The notes under the pieces are model-generated. The model was not told the DNA's origin. It worked only from the letters and a program-made list of their open reading frames with translations, and ran no database searches. A program made the translations under genes and the position numbers. Positions 39,427-42,904 of a stretch of DNA of 42,904 nt are shown piece after piece; position 1 is the first letter of the stretch; every line of letters begins with the position of its first letter. Source of the stretch: a virus; the IMG/VR virus record IMGVR_UViG_3300032287_000447, positions 1-42,904 of that record, one strand, 5' to 3'.

Positions 39427-39659
39427 ATTCCCTCCCCAGTAGGTACTGCCTTAAGTTTTGTTGTCTTTTGCATTTCCAATTTAGGAAGTATCGCGGCGGC
39501 ATCTACCGCCACCTCGTCTGCATCAGGTGCAAGTTTTAATCCAGCCATTGCTAACTTGCGCAAGATAATTGCTTCGCCTATTCCCCAGTTCTCGCTAAGG
39601 ACATGTGCAAAAAACATTTGTTGTTGGACAGCAAGGACTCTGCCTTCAGGATGACTCAT
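39423..39659 (-). CDS. Small hypothetical protein, 78 aa
   Basis: I chose ATG 39659, which overlaps the stop of the membrane protein gene (ATGA). The 78-aa protein begins SHPEGRVLAVQQQMFFAHVL, has the helix EAIILRKLAMAGLKLAP, and ends with Lys/Thr-rich sequence. No family is recognised. It is translationally coupled on both sides. Confidence 0.65.
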   Translation of the reverse strand: MSHPEGRVLAVQQQMFFAHVLSENWGIGEAIILRKLAMAGLKLAPDADEVAVDAAAILPKLEMQKTTKLKAVPTGEGI

Positions 39660-39841
39660 GAAAATACCGCCACCGCACCAACATAAACATAAAAGACTCC
39701 AACAAAAAATGGAATCCAAATTGCCATGCGGCAGACTGAGCGGAACTTAAAGTATTCGCGGGTGCGGGCAGGTGCATTGCGCAACCAATAGGTATACCAA
39801 TGCTCGTCATTCCAAATTTCAATAAAGGTTGGTGATTGCAT
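39656..39841 (-). CDS. Small membrane protein, 61 aa
   Basis: The 61-aa protein has a polar, aromatic N-terminus (EIWNDEHWYTYWLRNAP) with arginines and one clear C-terminal membrane segment (MAIWIPFFVGVFYVYVGAVAVF). It may be a membrane-attached early protein. It is placed between the ERF-like gene and the 78-aa gene. Confidence 0.65.
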   Translation of the reverse strand: MQSPTFIEIWNDEHWYTYWLRNAPARTREYFKFRSVCRMAIWIPFFVGVFYVYVGAVAVFS

Positions 39842-39843
39842 GA

Positions 39844-40389
39844 TTACGCCTCCAATGCTTTCTTGCGAGCGCCAATAAGTCCATTGACCGAAAGTCCGTT
39901 AATGGTTACATGAAGGATTCCTGCCTCCTGCGCACCTGTGTAAAAGTTGCGAAGTTCCTCGATGGTTTGAATATCGTTGATTTGTTCGATTGCGGTAACT
40001 GCAAGTGCTTCCAGTTCAGGTGACTGTGTAGGTTTTTGCATACGCTCAACCTTTTCCATCTCTTCACGCGAAGGTCGAGTCTTGCGTGGGTCTGCACCCA
40101 TGAATCCCATATTTGCTAACGCTCGCCCAGTTGCGCTTGTGGATGCATTTTCGAGGGCTGAGGTTTTGTTTACTGGACCGTTACCTACAATTTCTTCTGC
40201 CACATCTTGCGCCATTAAAATCTCACCAACATAAATTTGTGACATCATAATGTACTGAATTGGTCGGTGAAAATCATCTCGGATTGTTTCAAGCGGTGTA
40301 TTGATAATGCGCAAATTGGGATACATTTCGCGGGCGCGTATCGTGCGTTCCGCAACTGTCTCGTATGAATCTAGGTCAAACTTTGCCAT
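39844..40389 (-). CDS. ERF/Sak-type single-strand annealing protein
   Basis: The 181-aa protein has YETVAERTIRAREMYPN near the N-terminus and ALENASTSATGRALANMGF (residues ~77-95), a hallmark of phage ssDNA-annealing proteins. A Pro/Glu-rich linker and a helical C-terminus (about 125-181, with ELRNFYTGAQEAG) follow. It is the first gene after leader P4, so it is expressed early. With SSB, the Cas4-like nuclease and RusA it forms the recombination pathway. Confidence 0.8.
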   Translation of the reverse strand: MAKFDLDSYETVAERTIRAREMYPNLRIINTPLETIRDDFHRPIQYIMMSQIYVGEILMAQDVAEEIVGNGPVNKTSALENASTSATGRALANMGFMGADPRKTRPSREEMEKVERMQKPTQSPELEALAVTAIEQINDIQTIEELRNFYTGAQEAGILHVTINGLSVNGLIGARKKALEA

Positions 40390-40395
40390 GCTGTG

Positions 40396-40465
40396 CCTCC
40401 TTAATTAACTTACTGGACGCCATGTCCGTAAGGATGAATCTATATTGAATTGTGTTAAATGTAAA
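40396..40465 (-). promoter_or_regulatory. Promoter plus 5' hairpin leader cassette P4 (different hairpin)
   Basis: On the minus strand: -35 TTTACA (40465-40460), 15-bp spacer, -10 TATAGA (40444-40439), then a hairpin CTTAC-GGAC-ATGGC-GTCC-A-GTAAG (40432-40409) with one bulged base, then AAGGAGG (40402-40396) and ATG 40389. The stem sequence is unrelated to the other five copies, but its position, 6 bases after the -10 box, is the same. This supports selection for a 5' hairpin as such. Confidence 0.8.
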
Positions 40466-40910
40466 CAACCTCGCGGTTTGTGCCTAGGTGATATGTGTTG
40501 GGCGATTCGCACCATACATAAGGCTCGTCTGGACCAGATTCCGCAAACAGAGCATAATGAATTGGGTCTTTACGGTACAAATTGGACTTATGACTATTGT
40601 GTAATGGGTCATAGTCATACCACCAAGGTTTGATTTCATCAAAAAATTCGTAATAGTCTAGGAATTCTTTTAGCAAAGAATCCTTATATCCGCGATGCAT
40701 CCATTCGTTACACATAACAGCACCATACTTGCACAGATAGTTTTCATACCCGCGCCACATTACTGTAGCAGGATGATTGACCCAACCTTTACTTTCTCCA
40801 CATAATGCCCTGATAATCTGGTACGCTTCAACGCGTTGTTTGCCTAAGCGTTTATTGTCTAAAATCTTTGCTGATTCTTTAAATGATGTATATGGTAGAA
40901 AGGTTTGCAT
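40455..40910 (-). CDS. MSMEG_6728-family / pyrimidine-dimer-glycosylase-like protein
   Basis: I chose ATG 40910 as the start. The 151-aa protein reads MQTFLPYTSFKESAKILD, then NKRLGKQRVEAYQII, WVNHPATVMWRGYENYL, and CNEWMHRGYKD, the pattern of the MSMEG_6728 family, related to phage pyrimidine-dimer DNA glycosylases. It may repair or cut damaged DNA. Its 3' end overlaps the P4 promoter, so the two are compactly arranged. Confidence 0.75.
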   Translation of the reverse strand: MQTFLPYTSFKESAKILDNKRLGKQRVEAYQIIRALCGESKGWVNHPATVMWRGYENYLCKYGAVMCNEWMHRGYKDSLLKEFLDYYEFFDEIKPWWYDYDPLHNSHKSNLYRKDPIHYALFAESGPDEPYVWCESPNTYHLGTNREVVYI

Positions 40911-40911
40911 T

Positions 40912-41121
40912 TTATGCCGCAAACTTATGTTCTAAATGTAGATGCTCTTTGACTGCACCTAAAGTAAGAAAGCGCGTTGAACCTTGACTGCCATCTGGGT
41001 AACATATATACCAGCCTTTGGAATTCTTTTCGCCATATTGTTTACTGGTATAAAAGACCGCAATCTCACCAGTTGATGCTTTGTATTGTCGTGATTGGAT
41101 TTTTGTATATGTGATTGTCAT
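40912..41121 (-). CDS. Small hypothetical protein, 69 aa
   Basis: The 69-aa protein has short strands (TITYTKIQSRQYKAS, GEIAVFYTSKQYG, GWYICYPDGSQ) and a final helix (LTLGAVKEHLHLEHKF). It is likely a compact alpha/beta domain. No family is recognised. It overlaps the upstream gene by 4 bases (ATGA). Confidence 0.65.
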   Translation of the reverse strand: MTITYTKIQSRQYKASTGEIAVFYTSKQYGEKNSKGWYICYPDGSQGSTRFLTLGAVKEHLHLEHKFAA

Positions 41122-41384
41122 TTGTTAACCGCCTTCCGAGCGTTTTCGATTTTGTCCATTTGCCAGTTAAAGGATTCAGTTACCTGTTCCCAGATTCCAT
41201 CATCCGCGTGCATTTCATAAACTACCTTTTGCCATTCTTCATCTGTGATTTCAGGTTGATTCTCACCATCTTCAAATGCTTGCCAGATATGGTCATTTGC
41301 TTCCGTTCTATCCATATGCACAACAAAGATTTGCGCATCATCAGGTAGGTCTTTGATAAGTTCCTTTAGGTCTGCGACTCGCAT
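41118..41384 (-). CDS. Acidic hypothetical protein, 88 aa
   Basis: The 88-aa, strongly acidic protein reads MRVADLKELIKDLPDDAQIFV, followed by a helical part (DEEWQKVVYEMHADDGIW). The start resembles many phage proteins with a 'LKELIxxLPDDA' opening that have no known function. Acidity is compatible with DNA mimicry, but this is speculation. Confidence 0.65.
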   Translation of the reverse strand: MRVADLKELIKDLPDDAQIFVVHMDRTEANDHIWQAFEDGENQPEITDEEWQKVVYEMHADDGIWEQVTESFNWQMDKIENARKAVNK

Positions 41385-41385
41385 T

Positions 41386-41781
41386 TTATGCCTCCATTCC
41401 TATTGTCAATTTGATATCGGTAATTTTACCAAGTTCCGTAACTGTGTCGTCATGTTCTATCTTGTAGATATTCCAGCCTTTGTCCCAGAGATAGAAGAAC
41501 TCTGTGCCGCCTTTGTCGTTATCCAAAAATTGCTGGAAATCGTCATAAATGGTCGGTACAATTTTTGTTGCTTGCGTTACGAGGTAGGTATCTTCCTCGG
41601 TAGGCGCACCGCGCAATGATGAACGGTCACCCAAGTCCATTAGTTTTTGGATTGTTTCTTCATCTTTGTAATTAAGCCAAAGTTGTAGTCCAACATATTC
41701 AGGATATCCATCCCAGTGGCAATAGATAACCTGTATCTTGCCATCATCCTTTTTGATTCCAATAAGTGAGCGTGTTGCCAT
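41386..41781 (-). CDS. Conserved phage protein, 131 aa
   Basis: The 131-aa protein starts ATRSLIGIKKDDGKIQVIYCHWDGYPEYVG, of which the pattern TRSxIG...YCHWDGYP is frequent in phages and plasmids. LMDLGDRSSLRGAP and FFYLWDKGWNIYK also fit the family. The family occurs next to antirestriction and small early genes, and its activity is unknown to me. It is the third gene after leader P5. Confidence 0.75.
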   Translation of the reverse strand: MATRSLIGIKKDDGKIQVIYCHWDGYPEYVGLQLWLNYKDEETIQKLMDLGDRSSLRGAPTEEDTYLVTQATKIVPTIYDDFQQFLDNDKGGTEFFYLWDKGWNIYKIEHDDTVTELGKITDIKLTIGMEA

Positions 41782-41782
41782 T

Positions 41783-41968
41783 TTATTTTGCCTCCAATTG
41801 TTTGATTTGTTCTTGCAACTCTGCGATGCGTTCTTCTTTTGTTCGGTGGGGTTTTCCGCCTAAGTCAATAACCGCTTGGCGATAGAATTGTGTGTATTCG
41901 TCACGATATTTATTGCGCAAAAGTTTGGTGGCAATTACCTGCGCTTTGACCGCCAAAGGTGTAGCCAT
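41783..41968 (-). CDS. Small basic coiled-coil hypothetical protein, 61 aa
   Basis: The 61-aa protein is helical with many Lys/Arg (AQVIATKLLRNKYRDEYTQF) and a C-terminal coiled-coil (KEERIAELQEQIKQLEAK). It could bind nucleic acid or dimerise. No family is recognised. ATG 41968 directly follows the stop of the 37-aa gene. Confidence 0.65.
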   Translation of the reverse strand: MATPLAVKAQVIATKLLRNKYRDEYTQFYRQAVIDLGGKPHRTKEERIAELQEQIKQLEAK

Positions 41969-42082
41969 TTATTTTGCCACCTTAAGGTCAGACATAATTT
42001 GGTGTGTCTGGTCAATTGCATAAAGCAATGCCATTACATCTGCGAGTGAATCATTTGTTGCTGTACCATTTTTTGTAGCCAT
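41969..42082 (-). CDS. Micro-ORF after leader P5, 37 aa
   Basis: ATG 42082 follows AAGGAGG at ideal spacing and is the first start after the P5 hairpin. The 37-aa product (ATKNGTATNDSLADVMALLY then AIDQTHQIMSDLKVAK) is an amphipathic helix after a polar start. The strong leader supports real expression. The function is unknown. Confidence 0.65.
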   Translation of the reverse strand: MATKNGTATNDSLADVMALLYAIDQTHQIMSDLKVAK

Positions 42083-42088
42083 TTTGTG

Positions 42089-42155
42089 CCTCCTTGTTAT
42101 GAACCCCTGATTGGGTTGTTGGTTTAACTATAAATTGAAATGGTGGGGAAGTAAA
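42089..42155 (-). promoter_or_regulatory. Promoter plus 5' hairpin leader cassette P5
   Basis: On the minus strand: -35 TTTACT (42155-42150), 17-bp spacer, -10 TATAGT (42132-42127), hairpin AACCC-AATCAG-GGGTT (42117-42102), AAGGAGG (42095-42089), ATG 42082. It closely matches P6 and P3. The -35 box lies just after the stop of the 81-aa gene. Confidence 0.8.
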
Positions 42156-42162
42156 CCATTTC

Positions 42163-42408
42163 CTATGACAATTTTACGAGCAGATTTGGTGCAAATTTGT
42201 GGGCGCAGGTTGACCCGATTGGGAAGCAGCCTTGTGAATTTGCCGCATCTGAGTTGGGAACAATTACTTCCCAGTCAGTATTGACTTCAAAGTAAAGTGG
42301 ATTTGCGCCAAGTGCGCGACCACATTCGGTGCAAAGTGATTCCATAGAATCCAATGCCTTGCGGTTAAGTGGTGCCGCATCTCCTGCATTGTATTTGTAT
42401 GTTGCCAT
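42163..42408 (-). CDS. Zinc-binding hypothetical protein, 81 aa, after leader P6
   Basis: ATG 42408 lies 7 bases after GGAGG. The 81-aa protein has SLCTECGRALGANPLYFEVN (CxxC) and QGCFPIGSTCAHKF, so four cysteines and a histidine may bind zinc. It is the first and only gene of the P6 unit before P5 begins. No family is named, but the Cys pattern suggests a nucleic-acid or protein contact role. Confidence 0.75.
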   Translation of the reverse strand: MATYKYNAGDAAPLNRKALDSMESLCTECGRALGANPLYFEVNTDWEVIVPNSDAANSQGCFPIGSTCAHKFAPNLLVKLS

Positions 42409-42415
42409 TTTATTG

Positions 42416-42483
42416 CCTCCATCTTTTGATAACCCCTGATTAGGTTATGTGATAACTATAAATTGCGGGACAGACAATGTAAA
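42416..42483 (-). promoter_or_regulatory. Promoter plus 5' hairpin leader cassette P6
   Basis: On the minus strand: -35 TTTACA (42483-42478), 17-bp spacer, -10 TATAGT (42460-42455), hairpin TAACCT-AATCAG-GGGTTA (42447-42430), GGAGG (42420-42416), ATG 42408. In the stem, C is changed to T opposite G, which keeps pairing as a G-U. Tandem GTTATC sites lie 8 bases upstream. Confidence 0.8.
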
Positions 42484-42491
42484 CATTTCCA

Positions 42492-42508
42492 GATAACTTT
42501 TTGATAAC
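42492..42508 (-). promoter_or_regulatory. Tandem GTTATC sites upstream of P6
   Basis: On the minus strand GTTATC occurs at 42508-42503 and 42497-42492, 11 bp apart, embedded in A-runs and 8 bases upstream of the P6 -35 box. The distance differs by about one helical turn from that at P1 (19) and P3 (18), so all would lie on a similar face of the helix. A-rich flanks may also act as an UP element. Confidence 0.5.
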
Positions 42509-42540
42509 TTTTTTCCTCTTGGTAGCCTTGAGGGAAACGC

Positions 42541-42904
42541 CCAAACCCCTAGATTGAGCATTTGTTACCTATTGGTATATGGTGCGCCTTCTACCGAGTT
42601 GGTCGGAACTCGGATATGGCTGGCACCCATAGTCACCCACCGTTAGATGGTGTGTTTTACCCTGTCTGCCAGACAGGCGCGATTGGAAGCGATAACAATC
42701 GAGTATCAACGGAATCCGTACCACGAACCGCCTACGGCTGTCTAACCCACCTTTTGGTACATATGGCGTGGTTGGGTGCAAACCCCCTATTCCTATACCG
42801 AGAACCTCAGGTAGACGGACTGGCTGGATTTCAGCCTTTCCCTGCCCGCTTCCTAGGTTCCGGACTGACAAATCTGTTAACCTAAAGTTAACCTTCTAAA
42901 CGCA
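42541..42904. other. Hairpin-dense, comparatively GC-rich noncoding region (continues to about base 94)
   Basis: Between the divergent P6 and P1 cassettes there is no convincing gene for about 430 bases across the junction. Perfect or near-perfect stems are CCGAGTT/AACTCGG (42594-42613), CCTGTCT/AGACAGG (42661-42677), CGATTG/CAATCG (42680-42701), ACGGA/TCCGT (42709-42719), ACCACG/CGTGGT (42720-42772), GGCTG/CAGCC, and GAACCT/AGGTTC in the terminal repeat. The GC content looks higher than the rest of the genome. A structured RNA, replication origin or packaging site is possible. No known RNA family is recognised, and the strand is undetermined. Confidence 0.6.
42782..42904. repeat. Terminal direct repeat, right copy
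   Basis: Identical to bases 1-123, with an offset of 42781. The unique genome length is therefore about 42,781 bases if the ends join. The copy includes hairpins of the noncoding region and the tandem GTTAAC sites upstream of P1. Confidence 0.95.

Noticed and set aside
40445-40633. Plus-strand frame of 62 codons
   Set aside because: It lies antisense within the MSMEG_6728-family gene, starts inside the P4 promoter and has no SD.
42661-42677. Hairpin CCTGTCT-GCC-AGACAGG as a terminator
   Set aside because: Neither strand has a T tract after the stem, and no gene ends nearby.
42562-42885. Open frames of 100-107 codons on both strands in the noncoding region
   Set aside because: Composition is unlike the other proteins, no SD or coupled start is present, both strands are open because of higher GC, and the region is full of inverted repeats.

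Overview
The window is one complete or nearly complete genome of a tailed (siphovirus-type) phage. The first 123 bases (1-123) recur exactly as the last 123 (42782-42904), so the contig closes into a circle or a terminally redundant molecule of about 42.78 kb. A host in the Actinobacteria is indicated by a WhiB-type Fe-S protein (38076-38444), an HslV/proteasome-like protease and gene families typical of actinophages. The moderate-to-low GC (by eye) and collagen-like, glycine-rich tail fibres fit phages of planktonic freshwater actinobacteria such as the acI lineage; this host guess is inference.

Layout. Nearly all genes are on the minus strand and are packed with ATGA or TAATG stop/start overlaps. 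Read in the direction of transcription (high to low coordinates): (i) 42.5-36.2 kb, an early region of small genes plus recombination functions (ERF-like annealing protein, Cas4-like nuclease, WhiB, RusA), in units that each start with the same promoter-hairpin leader; (ii) 36.2-31.1 kb, small zinc ribbons, winged-helix and excisionase-like proteins, a dNMP kinase, a secreted transglycosylase-like protein, an HslV-like protease, HNH and SSB; (iii) 31.3-28.5 kb, a ParB-like protein, a TET-associated-type glycosyltransferase and a sugar-nucleotide epimerase; (iv) TerS and TerL; (v) 26.8-20.2 kb, collagen-like fibres and three related adhesins; (vi) 18.0-20.2 kb, a PLUS-strand island (GH130-like beta-propeller, TPR protein, FkbM methyltransferase); (vii) 18.0-3.0 kb, portal, MuF, protease/scaffold, capsid, connector, tail tube, frameshifted tail chaperone, tape measure, tail tip and an S74-type fibre; (viii) 3.0-0.7 kb, lysis genes, a terminator, a small DNA-binding-like protein and a metallophosphoesterase. 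Two further small genes are on the plus strand at 202-680.

How it works together. No DNA polymerase, helicase, primase, integrase or repressor was recognised. The phage appears to use the host replisome and to supply its own recombination and nucleotide functions. A tRNA-Gln(UUG) sits among the capsid genes and matches the very glutamine-rich (mostly CAA) collagen-like fibres.

The most distinctive feature is a set of six promoter cassettes (five minus strand, one plus strand). In each, a TTTAC(A/T)...TATAGT-like promoter is followed 6-9 bases later by a short hairpin, usually AACCC-AATCAG-GGGTT, and then a strong Shine-Dalgarno sequence. The outer base pair covaries among copies, and one copy has a different hairpin sequence at the same place, so an RNA structure at the very 5' end of the mRNA is likely. 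Three of the six also carry tandem GTTAWC-type sites spaced 11 bp upstream. Between the two outermost divergent cassettes lies a roughly 430-base, comparatively GC-rich, hairpin-dense noncoding region spanning the contig junction.
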